From Clostridiales bacterium (GTDB lineage Bacteria > Bacillota > Clostridia > Oscillospirales > Oscillospiraceae): a stretch of 11,289 nucleotides of DNA. Below, piece after piece: positions 1-8,212 of the stretch (position 1 is its first letter; the number at the start of each line of letters is the position of its first letter). The position numbers and the translations under genes are program-made. The notes beneath the pieces were generated by a model, which did no database searches, was not told the DNA's origin, and saw only the letters and a list, made by a program, of their open reading frames with translations. The DNA is taken from the NCBI GenBank assembly GCA_003525905.1, contig DQIA01000040.1, positions 1 through 11,289 of the forward strand, read 5' to 3'.

Positions 1-119
1 GGGCATGCCCCTCCCCTACAATGCCTATACTAAGACGCCAAATGGCCGGGGCTTGCGCCCCGGCCATGGCTTTTATACCCGCAGGGAGGAAGGATGGAAG
101 ACCTGCGGTGGGATTCTGC
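1..119. other. 3' flank of the protease gene; no gene seen
   Basis: This stretch lies downstream of the minus-strand protease gene and holds no credible coding region. It contains a perfect 10-bp palindrome (GGGCATGCCC, 1-10) and, read on the minus strand, the motif TGTAGGGGAGGGGCATGCCC at 20-1. That motif resembles a sequence just downstream of the regulator gene at 8131. The strong hairpin at 42-67 is listed separately. Confidence 0.5.
42..67 (-). terminator. Probable terminator hairpin of the protease gene
   Basis: A perfect 11-bp inverted repeat (ATGGCCGGGGC / GCCCCGGCCAT) surrounds a 4-nt TTGC loop, 52 nt past the protease stop codon. The GC-rich stem and its position fit an intrinsic terminator. 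On the minus strand only a short T stretch follows (TTTGG). On the plus strand CTTTT follows three bases later, so it may act in both directions. The poor U-tract keeps confidence moderate. Confidence 0.6.
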
Positions 120-3100
120 TTACTTTTCGAGCCAGCGCATGAGGATCGTGGCGATCTGTGCGCGGGTCGCGGTAGCCTGCGGCTCGAGGCTGGCCGTGCC
201 GTTGGCATCGGCGACGCCGTTGATCAGGCCGCTGGCGACTGCCCAGTTCAGGGCTTCCTTCGCCCAGTCGGACGTCTTGGCGGCATCCGGGAAGGCGGAG
301 AGCTTATCTTCCTTGGCAGCCTCCGCACCGGCGTAGCGGTAGAGCATTGCGGCGATCTGCTCGCGGGTGATGCTGGCATCCGGCGCGAAGACATTCTTGG
401 CGACGCCGTTGACAATGCCGTTGTTGGCCGCCCAGATGACTGCCTTCGTGTACCAGGTGTCGTCCGCCACATCGGTGAACGGGTTGACCTGCTTGCCGGT
501 GTCGGGCTCGCCCGCTGCGCGGTAGAGCACGGTGACGAGCTGCGCGCGGGTCAGCTGGCCGTCCGGCTCGAACCTGCCGCCGCCGACGCCGTTCATCAGG
601 CTGTTGGTCAGCGCATAGTCAACGCCCTCATGATACCATGCCTTTGCGTCAAGGTCGCTGAAGGCCTTGGACGGGCAGTGGTCGGAGTTCGCGAAGATCG
701 GACGCGTCTCAACATACTTGCAGACGGGGCAGGTACGGCTCTCCTCGCCGTCCTCGAAGCAGGTGGCCTCCTTCGTGACGGTCCAGTCGCCGAAGCTGTG
801 GCCGGTGGCCGGGATGACCTCGGTGGAGATGGTCTCGCCGCAGTCCTCACAGACGACGGTCTTGCTGCCGTCCTCGGTGCAGGTGGCGGGAACGATGTTC
901 TCCTTGACATGCTCGTGCTTGCAGCCCTCGTAGACGATGTTGTCCTCGCCGAGGATGACTGCGTCCTTCGTGATGGTGAGCTTTGCGTCGTGCGGGACAA
1001 CGAGCTTGCCCTCGATGCAGAGCTTGCCGTCGATGGTAACATTGCCGCTCAGGGTGACGGTCACGCCCTCGGGGATGCAGGAGCCGTCGTTGTAGCCGAT
1101 GTCGGTCTTGCCGTCCCAGATGACGGTGGGCAGCTCATTCAGATCGGTGAAGCCCGCGACCTTGTTGCGCTGGCTGTTCAGCACGGCGATGACCTTGGCA
1201 TCCGGGCGGAAGACACGGGCGCCGATGTTGCTGAGGGAGCCGTTCAGATAAATGGTGGTCGGGCCGACCCAATACTTGGAGCTGTAGTCCGCGGTGTACA
1301 TCTGCGTGCCGAAGGCCGTATCGCCGAGATACTGCAGGTTCTCCGGCAGATGGATGGTCTCGCCGTCCAGATCGCCCGCGAAGGCGGACTTGCCGATGTA
1401 CTCCAGGCTGTCCGGCAGGTTGATCTTTGCATTCCTGCAGTCATAGAGTGCACTTTCCTCGACCCACTTCAGGGTGCTGGGCAGATTGATCTCCTTGGCC
1501 TCCTTGTTGCCGTACAGGGAGTAGTAGCTCAGGTAGGTGATGCCCTCGCCGACGTTGATGGTCTTATAACGGTTGCCCGCAAAGGCGCACTGGTCCATGA
1601 ATTCGATGCTGCCGGGGATGTCCAGTACGTCGGTCTGCCAGGCCGGGATCAGGCCCTGCTGCTCCAGCCGCATCTCCCAGCCGAGGTAGCCGAAGGACTG
1701 ATAGCCGACGGACTTCAGGTTGGCGGGCAGCTTGCCGAAGGTACGGACATTGAACATCTGGTCAAAGGTGCGGTCGCCGGTCTTCTCGATGGTATCGGGC
1801 AGATCCAGCATGGTCAGAACCGACTGGTTCTGGAACAGGAGGCGGTCCGCCAGCTCGGTGACGGCATAGGTGCGGCCGTCGCCCTCGTTGGTAACGGTGG
1901 CCGGGATGGAGAAGGTCTCGGTCTTGGCGTCGTCGCTGATGGCAGTGACACGGACGGTGGTGTCGGAGGTGGGCATATAGCTGATGCCGTCCACGGCGAA
2001 CTGACCGCCAAAGTAGGAGGTGTAGGGCGCGCCGTTGATCAGGATCTCGTGACCATAGCCGGAGTAACGCAGGAGCTTGGCCTGCTCGGTGGTCTTAGCG
2101 TGCATGACACCGGTCTGATCCTCAAACTTGTTGTTCCAGAAGTAGAAGGCGTCCTGACCGATCTCCTTCACGCCGGAGCCGACCACGCAGTTCTCCACGC
2201 CGTCGCAGTAGATAAAGGCACGGAATCCAATGGTCCCGACGGAATCCGGAATGATGATTTCCTTGAGCTTCGTGGAGCAGAAGGCCCACGGCTCGATCTC
2301 CTGCAGGCCGTCCGGCAGGTTCAGCTTCTCGATGCCGGAGCTGTAGAAGGCAGCGTTTCCGATTTCCCTGACAGAGGACGGGATGTAGATACGCTTCAGG
2401 CTGGTGCAGCTCCAGAGCAGGCCGTTCGGGATCTTTTCCATGTTCTGCGGCAGCTCGACATAGGTGACATTGGAGCAGCCATAGAAGATGTTGGGGCCGT
2501 AGGTCTCCACCGTGGAGGGCAGGGTGATGCTCGTCAGGCCCGTGCAATTTGAGAAGGCCTTATCGCCGAGGTAGGTCAGCCCCTCCGGGAGATCGCCGTC
2601 CACCACGCCGGAGCCGCTGAAGGCGGAGTCGCCGATAAATTCAACGGAGGCCGGGATGGTCAGCGGCGCCTTGGAAACACCGTTGAGCGCCATCGCACCG
2701 ATGGATCTGATGCTGTCAGGCAGGTTCAGGCTGGTCAAGCCGCTTGCAAAGAAGAACGCCGCATTGCCAATGGTCTCCAGGCCCTCGGGCAGGGTGATGG
2801 AGGTGGTCTTGGAGTTGAAGTAGAAGGCCTCGGCGGCGATTGCCGTCACGCGGTAGGTCTTGCCCGCATAGCTGACGGCCGCCGGAACGACGATCTCGGC
2901 CATGGAGGAATAGGAGCCGCTGTAGTTCTGGGTCTTGTTGTTCTCCGGCAGGAGCAGGACCGTATCCGGGCCGCTGACTTTCCACCACAGGCCGTCGGCA
3001 GTCGTGAAGATCTCGCCAAGGTTCTCGCACTCGCCGAAGTTCCGCTCCGTGGGAACACCCTGACCGACCGTGACCATGCAGTAGGAGGACAGGCGGGAGA

Positions 3101-6100
3101 AGGCGGTGGCGGTGATGCAGACGGTGCCGTCGGACAGGCCGGTGACCTCACCCTTTTCGTTGACGGTGGCCACGGACTCATCGGAGGAGGTCCAGGTGAA
3201 GGCAGTATCCTGCATGGAGGCGGGATAGACCTTGTAGCTCAGCTGCTTCGTCTCGCCGACGGCGATCTCGGCAGGCTCGATCTCCATGCCCTGCGGGCCG
3301 ATATCGATGAAGGTCGTGGAGGTATTGTTCGCGCAGTCGCCGAGCATGATGCCGACGCGGCCGGGGTTGGCGGCCTTCAGGGACAGCTGCTGAACGAGAT
3401 CAGAGGCATCGAGGACGACACGGACGGTCTCGCCTTCCTTCATGTCCTTGAATTCCTCGGCGGCTTCCAGATAGTAGTACTGCTGTGCGGAATCGATGAC
3501 CCAGAGGAACTGGAGATACTTGTTGTCGGAGACGGTGACAGCCAGCTTGAGGTCGCCGTTTTCGTCCTCGAACAGCTCGGCACTCTTCAGCTCCGGTTTC
3601 GTGTTATCGACATAGAAGGTGTAGCTCTGATAGTCGTCCACGTCAGAGCCGACGCCGCGGCCGCGGACGGAGAAGGTGTACTCACCCTCGGGCGCCCAGT
3701 CGCCGGCATTATAGCTGCCGTCCGCACCGGGCAGGCGGCCGTTCCAGCCCTTCTGCACAAGGGTCGCCGTGGCCTGATAGCCGGTCTGCGTAACGGTGAT
3801 GTAGGTCTTGCGGACAGCACCGAGGTCGCCGGAATCCCACATGGTCTCGCCCTTGGCGTTCTTGACCGTGATCTGATAGGCCTCGGAATTTCGCAGGAGG
3901 CTGGACAGATGCAGCAGCATACGGCCACCGCGCGCCGGGCCGAAGCCCATCCAGCGGCGTGCGAAGGTATCCGTGCGGTTGTTCACGCCGACGTAGTTGC
4001 CGCTCAGGGAGGCGTTGACATCGGCCAGAACGGAATAGGTAACGTTCGCGGGGCCTTCATCATAGGTTCCCTGGAAGACCTGCAGGCTGTTCCAGTCGCC
4101 ATAGAAGCCGAGAATCGGCAGGCTCAGGCTGACGCCCTCGTCGGCGGTCAGGAAGGTGTAGCCCTCAATATAGGAGCCGTTCGGGAAGTTGTCGGCATAG
4201 GCCTTCTTGCCGGCGGCGGTCAGCTCGAGCTTCACGGAGAAGGTCGCCGTGCCGTTGGCTGGAGCCGTGATCCTGTTGCCCGCGTCAAGGCCGGTGTAGG
4301 TGATCTTCACCTCGTCGGCGGTCAGGTCGCGGTTGGAGTTGGATGCGAAGCTTTCGCCGTTGATGACCTTGATCGTCTCGATCATGGCCGTGGTGTCGAC
4401 GGTGTAGCTCTTGGCCTCACCGGTCATATTGTGGACGGTCGCGGTGTAGGTGTAGACGCCGTCCTTGCTGGAGCCGACCTCAGCCTTCGGGCGCTTGCTG
4501 CCCTCGACGGAGAGGTATGCGCCGGACTCGATGGCGTTGGCAATATTCGCAACGCCTGCGCCCTGGCGGCGGATCGGGTAATAGGTGCCGTCCGGCTCAA
4601 CGGACGGAACAGCGGTGCTCATGAGCAGGCTGTTGACAAGGTCGCCCAGATCTTCGCCCGTGATGTTCGGATATTTTTTGTTCAGGTACTGACGCAGCAG
4701 GGCCGCTTCACCTGCCATGTGCGGGGTAGCCATGGAGGTGCCGGAGTAGACCTCATAGGCATCGGCCGCACCAAGGACGGAGGAGAGGATGTTGCCGCCG
4801 GGAGCGGAGATCTCCGGCTTGATGGTCAGGTCCGGAGCCGGGCCCTTGCTGGAGAACGAGCTGACGCCGCCGCCAACGGGGTTGTCCACAAGGCCGTAGT
4901 ACTCCTTGGAGAAGGAGACCTTCTTCTCGGCAGCCGCAGCCAGCTTTTCGCCGGAAGCCCTCGTAATGGTGATGGTCGGGATGAAATACGTCTCCAGAGC
5001 GGCGTTCAGCAGGGAGCCGCTGACGTTGTCGTAGATAATGCACGCGACTGCACCGGCCTTGGAGGCGTTCTCCGCCTTCGTGCCGAAGTTCAGGGTGCCG
5101 CGCTGCACGACCGCGATCTTGCCGGTCAGGTCGAGACCCTCAAAGTCCTTCTCCTCGCCGAGGCCGGGAACCATAACGTACTCAAGCGTCTTGCCGTCCA
5201 TGGTCTCGAGGATATCATAGGGGTTGGAGGTTGCGTTATCCACCGCATTGTTATAAGGGATCTTTTCCTCGCCCAGCATCAGATAGGTAGAGGTAAACTT
5301 CACGTTATCCACAGAGGCGACCGACAGGCTGGCCGCGACCGTGGAGGGCGACGCAACGATGCCGTTATCCGGATACTCGGCATACGTCAGGTTACTGTGG
5401 GCCGTCACATACATCGTCGAGGCAGTCTCGTTGCCTGCTGCGACCAGGACGTTGACGCCGGCCTTCTCGGCACGGGTATAAACGCCGTAGTACGTCAGGT
5501 GCTCTTCCTCGCTCTCGTTTTCATCGCCATAATCCGTAAAGCCGGCGGGAGAGCCGAGGGACATGTTGATGGAGTCCGCGCCGAGCTTGACGGCATCGTC
5601 AATGCCCGCGAGGATGATATCGTCGGAGGTGGAGCCGGAGTTGTCGGCGAAGATCTTCATGATCATCAGCTGGGCGTTCGGGGCCACGCCGTGGAAGTCC
5701 TTGCCGTTGTTGCCCGCGACGGTGCCTGCAACGTGGACGCCGTGCGCCTGGCCGATGGCCTCGGGATCGGCGTCGCCGTTCGCGTAGTCATAGCCGTAGG
5801 GGGCCTTTTCATTGATGTACACGGAATCGGCATCCGTCACCTTGCTTGCAAGAGACTGACTCTGCAGCAGGGAGGCGATGTCGTCCTTGGAATACTTCGT
5901 ATTCGTCGGCATGACGGAGAAGGCCTCGTGCGCCTTCATGAAGCCGGTGTCGAGGATGGCGACGATGGTGCCGGTGCCGTCATAGCCCATGGCATTGACC
6001 TCGGTCGAGCCGACCATGCCGGTAGAGCTGTTCATGGAGATCGTGTCGTCATCGGCACTGAGGTCCTCGGGCAGGCTGTACTGCTCCGCGACCCAGACGT

Positions 6101-6641
6101 TCTTGACGCCGTTCAGCGAGCGGACCTCGTCGAGCTTGCCGTAGGGGAGCTTCATGGAGAAGCCGTTCAGGACGGTCGTATAGGAATAGGTGAGGTCGCT
6201 TGCGCCATTGACGGAAGCGGTCTCGGTCTTGCCGGTCAGTGCCTCGATCTCGGCACGGACGGAAGCCTGCTCGTTCAGGAGATCCTGCTCGAGCTGCAGA
6301 CCAGCGGGAGAGCTGATAAACGTGTCGAGTTCTCCCATGGCTGCGTCTGCCAGAGGCTCGCTCTCCAGCTCCACGATCACCGTAACGATGTCGGAGGCCT
6401 TGAGAGCGTTTTCGTCGTTCGAGAGATCAACTCCGTCCGCAGACGGGATCTCACCCTCGACCTCATGCGGGGTGATCTCCTGATCCGCGGGGGACAGGGA
6501 ATTCTTATCGGTCCAGCGGGCGGAGATCGCATCGTCGCTCTCTTCGGCCGCGGGTTCGACGGCCATGGCCGGAACAACGCCGAGCGTTGTCAGGCACATT
6601 GCCAGAACCAACAGAATCGCCAGAAACCGTTTCATTTTCAT
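120..6641 (-). CDS. Secreted S8 subtilisin-like protease with PA, Ig-like, LRR_5 and SLH domains
   Basis: The product is 2173 aa. Residues 1-27 form a signal peptide (MKMKRF, hydrophobic core, AMA then V28). Residues 85-190 resemble an I9-type propeptide. The subtilase domain shows Asp231 (ILDTG), His300 (HGVHVAGT), oxyanion Asn404 (AAGNE) and Ser636 (SGTSMATP), with a PA-type insert at about 470-580. Next come Fn3-like beta domains as in C5a-peptidase/lactocepin proteases (about 715-1010), a BIG_2 Ig-like domain (1118-1195) and two blocks of BspA/LRR_5 repeats (about 1230-1505 and 1575-1835). A Cys/His-rich tandem region (1907-1974) and three SLH domains (1993-2171) end the protein. All catalytic residues are present, so it should be an active, cell-wall-anchored protease; its substrate is unknown. 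The start at 6641 has AAAGGA 9 nt upstream; an equally good site (GAAGGA, 8 nt) serves ATG 6635. Longer in-frame starts reach upstream of the predicted transcription start. It is monocistronic and divergent from the ArsR-type gene. Confidence 0.95.
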   Translation of the reverse strand: MKMKRFLAILLVLAMCLTTLGVVPAMAVEPAAEESDDAISARWTDKNSLSPADQEITPHEVEGEIPSADGVDLSNDENALKASDIVTVIVELESEPLADAAMGELDTFISSPAGLQLEQDLLNEQASVRAEIEALTGKTETASVNGASDLTYSYTTVLNGFSMKLPYGKLDEVRSLNGVKNVWVAEQYSLPEDLSADDDTISMNSSTGMVGSTEVNAMGYDGTGTIVAILDTGFMKAHEAFSVMPTNTKYSKDDIASLLQSQSLASKVTDADSVYINEKAPYGYDYANGDADPEAIGQAHGVHVAGTVAGNNGKDFHGVAPNAQLMIMKIFADNSGSTSDDIILAGIDDAVKLGADSINMSLGSPAGFTDYGDENESEEEHLTYYGVYTRAEKAGVNVLVAAGNETASTMYVTAHSNLTYAEYPDNGIVASPSTVAASLSVASVDNVKFTSTYLMLGEEKIPYNNAVDNATSNPYDILETMDGKTLEYVMVPGLGEEKDFEGLDLTGKIAVVQRGTLNFGTKAENASKAGAVACIIYDNVSGSLLNAALETYFIPTITITRASGEKLAAAAEKKVSFSKEYYGLVDNPVGGGVSSFSSKGPAPDLTIKPEISAPGGNILSSVLGAADAYEVYSGTSMATPHMAGEAALLRQYLNKKYPNITGEDLGDLVNSLLMSTAVPSVEPDGTYYPIRRQGAGVANIANAIESGAYLSVEGSKRPKAEVGSSKDGVYTYTATVHNMTGEAKSYTVDTTAMIETIKVINGESFASNSNRDLTADEVKITYTGLDAGNRITAPANGTATFSVKLELTAAGKKAYADNFPNGSYIEGYTFLTADEGVSLSLPILGFYGDWNSLQVFQGTYDEGPANVTYSVLADVNASLSGNYVGVNNRTDTFARRWMGFGPARGGRMLLHLSSLLRNSEAYQITVKNAKGETMWDSGDLGAVRKTYITVTQTGYQATATLVQKGWNGRLPGADGSYNAGDWAPEGEYTFSVRGRGVGSDVDDYQSYTFYVDNTKPELKSAELFEDENGDLKLAVTVSDNKYLQFLWVIDSAQQYYYLEAAEEFKDMKEGETVRVVLDASDLVQQLSLKAANPGRVGIMLGDCANNTSTTFIDIGPQGMEIEPAEIAVGETKQLSYKVYPASMQDTAFTWTSSDESVATVNEKGEVTGLSDGTVCITATAFSRLSSYCMVTVGQGVPTERNFGECENLGEIFTTADGLWWKVSGPDTVLLLPENNKTQNYSGSYSSMAEIVVPAAVSYAGKTYRVTAIAAEAFYFNSKTTSITLPEGLETIGNAAFFFASGLTSLNLPDSIRSIGAMALNGVSKAPLTIPASVEFIGDSAFSGSGVVDGDLPEGLTYLGDKAFSNCTGLTSITLPSTVETYGPNIFYGCSNVTYVELPQNMEKIPNGLLWSCTSLKRIYIPSSVREIGNAAFYSSGIEKLNLPDGLQEIEPWAFCSTKLKEIIIPDSVGTIGFRAFIYCDGVENCVVGSGVKEIGQDAFYFWNNKFEDQTGVMHAKTTEQAKLLRYSGYGHEILINGAPYTSYFGGQFAVDGISYMPTSDTTVRVTAISDDAKTETFSIPATVTNEGDGRTYAVTELADRLLFQNQSVLTMLDLPDTIEKTGDRTFDQMFNVRTFGKLPANLKSVGYQSFGYLGWEMRLEQQGLIPAWQTDVLDIPGSIEFMDQCAFAGNRYKTINVGEGITYLSYYSLYGNKEAKEINLPSTLKWVEESALYDCRNAKINLPDSLEYIGKSAFAGDLDGETIHLPENLQYLGDTAFGTQMYTADYSSKYWVGPTTIYLNGSLSNIGARVFRPDAKVIAVLNSQRNKVAGFTDLNELPTVIWDGKTDIGYNDGSCIPEGVTVTLSGNVTIDGKLCIEGKLVVPHDAKLTITKDAVILGEDNIVYEGCKHEHVKENIVPATCTEDGSKTVVCEDCGETISTEVIPATGHSFGDWTVTKEATCFEDGEESRTCPVCKYVETRPIFANSDHCPSKAFSDLDAKAWYHEGVDYALTNSLMNGVGGGRFEPDGQLTRAQLVTVLYRAAGEPDTGKQVNPFTDVADDTWYTKAVIWAANNGIVNGVAKNVFAPDASITREQIAAMLYRYAGAEAAKEDKLSAFPDAAKTSDWAKEALNWAVASGLINGVADANGTASLEPQATATRAQIATILMRWLEK

Positions 6642-6697
6642 GGTCCTTCTTCCTTTCATTTCGATAGATGGCAGTGCTAACTTTCTGCCTTGGCGGT

Positions 6698-6726
6698 ATT
6701 CTACCACGTCGCTCAAAGAAAATCAA
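6698..6726 (-). promoter_or_regulatory. Predicted sigma-A promoter of the protease gene
   Basis: Read on the minus strand, TTGATT (6726-6721) and TAGAAT (6703-6698) are separated by exactly 17 bp. They match consensus at 4/6 and 5/6 positions. Transcription would begin near 6691, giving a leader of about 50 nt before the ATG at 6641. That excludes the longer in-frame start at 6716. The leader contains a small inverted repeat, GGCAG/CTGCC (6670-6689), of uncertain meaning. Confidence 0.6.
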
Positions 6727-6974
6727 TAGAAATTCTATATTCATCTTATCAAAATTCGATAAACGTTATAAATCGAAATATCAGAAGAAAATTTTATATA
6801 ATCCGCACTATTTCATCAGATTATCTGGATATTTTCAACATTCTAAGAAGTTTCATCTTCATATTATTCCCATTTGTCCGCAGTGCGCGCACGTTTGTTG
6901 TGAATTATCACCGCAATTTCTACATTTTGCACGAGATATTTCGTCAAACTTCGATATCCGTCCGAATCCAGTGC

Positions 6975-7003
6975 TTGACTTTTCCGCTCATCCGGGATAC
7001 AAT
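6975..7003 (+). promoter_or_regulatory. Predicted sigma-A promoter of the ArsR-type regulator
   Basis: TTGACT (6975-6980) and TACAAT (6998-7003) are separated by exactly 17 bp, each 5/6 to consensus. Transcription would begin near 7010, leaving a leader of about 45 nt before the TTG start. Upstream ATG codons in the same frame (for example 7008) lie at or before this point, so they are unlikely starts. Confidence 0.75.
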
Positions 7004-7040
7004 ATGCATGAATTACGATAGAAATCGAAAGACCACCTTC

Positions 7041-7046
7041 AGGAGG
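7041..7046 (+). promoter_or_regulatory. Ribosome binding site that fixes a TTG start
   Basis: A full AGGAGG Shine-Dalgarno sequence sits 9 nt before TTG at 7056-7058. No ATG lies at a suitable distance in this frame, so the site selects the non-ATG start of the regulator. Confidence 0.8.
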
Positions 7047-7055
7047 ACTTCTGAC

Positions 7056-8114
7056 TTGCAGATCCAATATTTTGAGCGCCTCAATCCGGAGATGGAGTGC
7101 ATCTATCTGCTGGAGCGCCGTTATCAGGCCGGGGAGGATGCCCCGCACAGCATTCCCGCCCTGCGCGATTATCTCTCCGGGAAGTACAATATCCCAATGT
7201 TTGAGCTGGAGGCCATGCTGCAGCCGCTCATCGATCTGGAAAACTACGTCGTCTCCAATCTGCAGGTCAGCGAGGAGCAGCTGCGCTTTTTCTTTTCCTC
7301 GCGCGGCGGCACGACCTCGGCGCTGGCCCGGCCGCTCTATGCCGTGCTGCACAGCCGCCCGCACTACGGCAGCCTGCCGGAGGCCGAAAAGCTCGGCGCG
7401 CTCAAGCGCGTGCTGGCCCGCGTGCTCGGGCTGGAGACGGAGGACCTTGCAGGGATCGACAGCTTCGACGCTCTCATCCGCTTCCTGCTGCAAAGCCCGG
7501 CGACTGAGGATGTGAAGTGGATCTGCACAGCGCTGTTCTATTCCATTGATGAATATATGGAGGAGCTGGACATCATCCTGCGCAAGGCCACGGCCCTGTT
7601 CCTCGAGCATGTGCCGGACACGGCCGCGTCGCTTTGCCGCAGCGCAATGAAGGACGCAAAGGCCAAGATCGGCGACGATCCCGTGGCTCTGTTCGTCAAC
7701 CTGAGCCTGCCGCAGCGCCCGGAGCGTCTGACCGTCGTGCCGTCGATGATGGCGTTCCACGGCGTGCAGTGGGACTTTGCGGCGGAAACGCTGTATTACG
7801 GCGTGTACTACACCCAGCTCGGCGAGCTGATCGTGAAATATTCCGACCAGTCGGCCTCGCTTGTCCGGCGGCTGAAGTCCATCGGCGACAAGAGCCGCCT
7901 GGAGATCCTGCGCGCCGTGAAGGACGGCCCGTGCAACGGGCAGGATATCGCCGAAAAGCTGTCCCTCGCCCCGGCCACGATCTCGCACCACATGAACCTG
8001 CTGTGCAACGAGGGGCTTCTCACGGCCACGCGCCGCGGCACGAGCCTGTATTATGAGCCGGACTGCGAAAACCTCAGCCGCTTTCTCCGTGAGCTGGAGC
8101 ACTATTTGCTGTAA
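7056..8114 (+). CDS. ArsR-type winged-helix regulator with a large N-terminal domain
   Basis: The product is 352 aa, starting at TTG (MQIQYFERLN). Residues about 270-345 form an ArsR-type winged helix: LKSIGDKSRLEILRAVKDGP, then DIAEKL, the recognition helix APATISHHMNLL (305-316) and a wing around RRGTSLYYEP. The first 265 residues are mostly helical-looking and match no domain I recognise; typical ArsR/SmtB proteins are only about 100-120 aa. The classical alpha3 metal motif ELCVCDL is absent; the equivalent segment reads GPCNGQDIAEKL with a single Cys. The protein therefore probably does not sense metal through that site. It is divergent from the surface protease gene, so control of that gene and of itself is plausible but unproven. 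The DNA-binding assignment is strong; the signal and targets are unknown. Confidence 0.85.
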   Translation: MQIQYFERLNPEMECIYLLERRYQAGEDAPHSIPALRDYLSGKYNIPMFELEAMLQPLIDLENYVVSNLQVSEEQLRFFFSSRGGTTSALARPLYAVLHSRPHYGSLPEAEKLGALKRVLARVLGLETEDLAGIDSFDALIRFLLQSPATEDVKWICTALFYSIDEYMEELDIILRKATALFLEHVPDTAASLCRSAMKDAKAKIGDDPVALFVNLSLPQRPERLTVVPSMMAFHGVQWDFAAETLYYGVYYTQLGELIVKYSDQSASLVRRLKSIGDKSRLEILRAVKDGPCNGQDIAEKLSLAPATISHHMNLLCNEGLLTATRRGTSLYYEPDCENLSRFLRELEHYLL

Positions 8115-8212
8115 AATTTGTTGTAAAATATGTAGGGGCGGGGACAGCCAGGCCCGGCTCAAAACCGCCGATACGGACAGGCTGCCGTTAAAATGGCACC
8201 AGCCCCCGAATT

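Larger units (their letters stand above)
6642..7055. other. Divergent AT-rich intergenic region with repeated TTCGAT hexamers
   Basis: This 414-bp spacer separates the divergent protease and regulator genes. A hand count over 6721-6960 gives 75 G/C in 240 bases, about 31% GC, far below the flanking genes. The hexamer TTCGAT occurs at 6660-6665, 6755-6760 and 6950-6955, and its reverse complement ATCGAA at 6772-6777 and 7024-7029. The 6755 and 6772 copies form an inverted pair 11 bp apart. One copy lies in each gene's predicted leader. No coding region is supported here: the open frames cross both promoters and lack ribosome binding sites. The hexamers could be operator half-sites, which is inference. 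Confidence 0.5.

Noticed and set aside
21..2552. An 843-codon open frame antisense to the protease C-terminal half
   Set aside because: It is an antisense shadow produced by codon bias in a GC-rich gene. The opposite strand has clear LRR, Cys-rich and SLH motifs, while this frame shows no recognisable domain.
3909..6680. A 923-codon open frame antisense to the protease N-terminal half
   Set aside because: It lies opposite the catalytic Asp, His and Ser motifs and the signal peptide, runs through to the protease leader, and has low-complexity V/G/A/D-rich composition.
6668..7021. A 117-codon plus-strand open frame in the AT-rich spacer
   Set aside because: It starts inside the protease leader, crosses both predicted promoters, lacks a ribosome binding site and has no recognisable domain.
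6690..7055. N-terminal extension of the regulator to an upstream ATG
   Set aside because: The promoter at 6975-7003 and AGGAGG at 7041 place transcription and translation starts downstream. The extension is AT-rich, non-coding-like sequence.
6864..8162. A 432-codon frame antisense to the regulator
   Set aside because: The plus strand carries a clear winged-helix domain with promoter and Shine-Dalgarno; the antisense frame has none.
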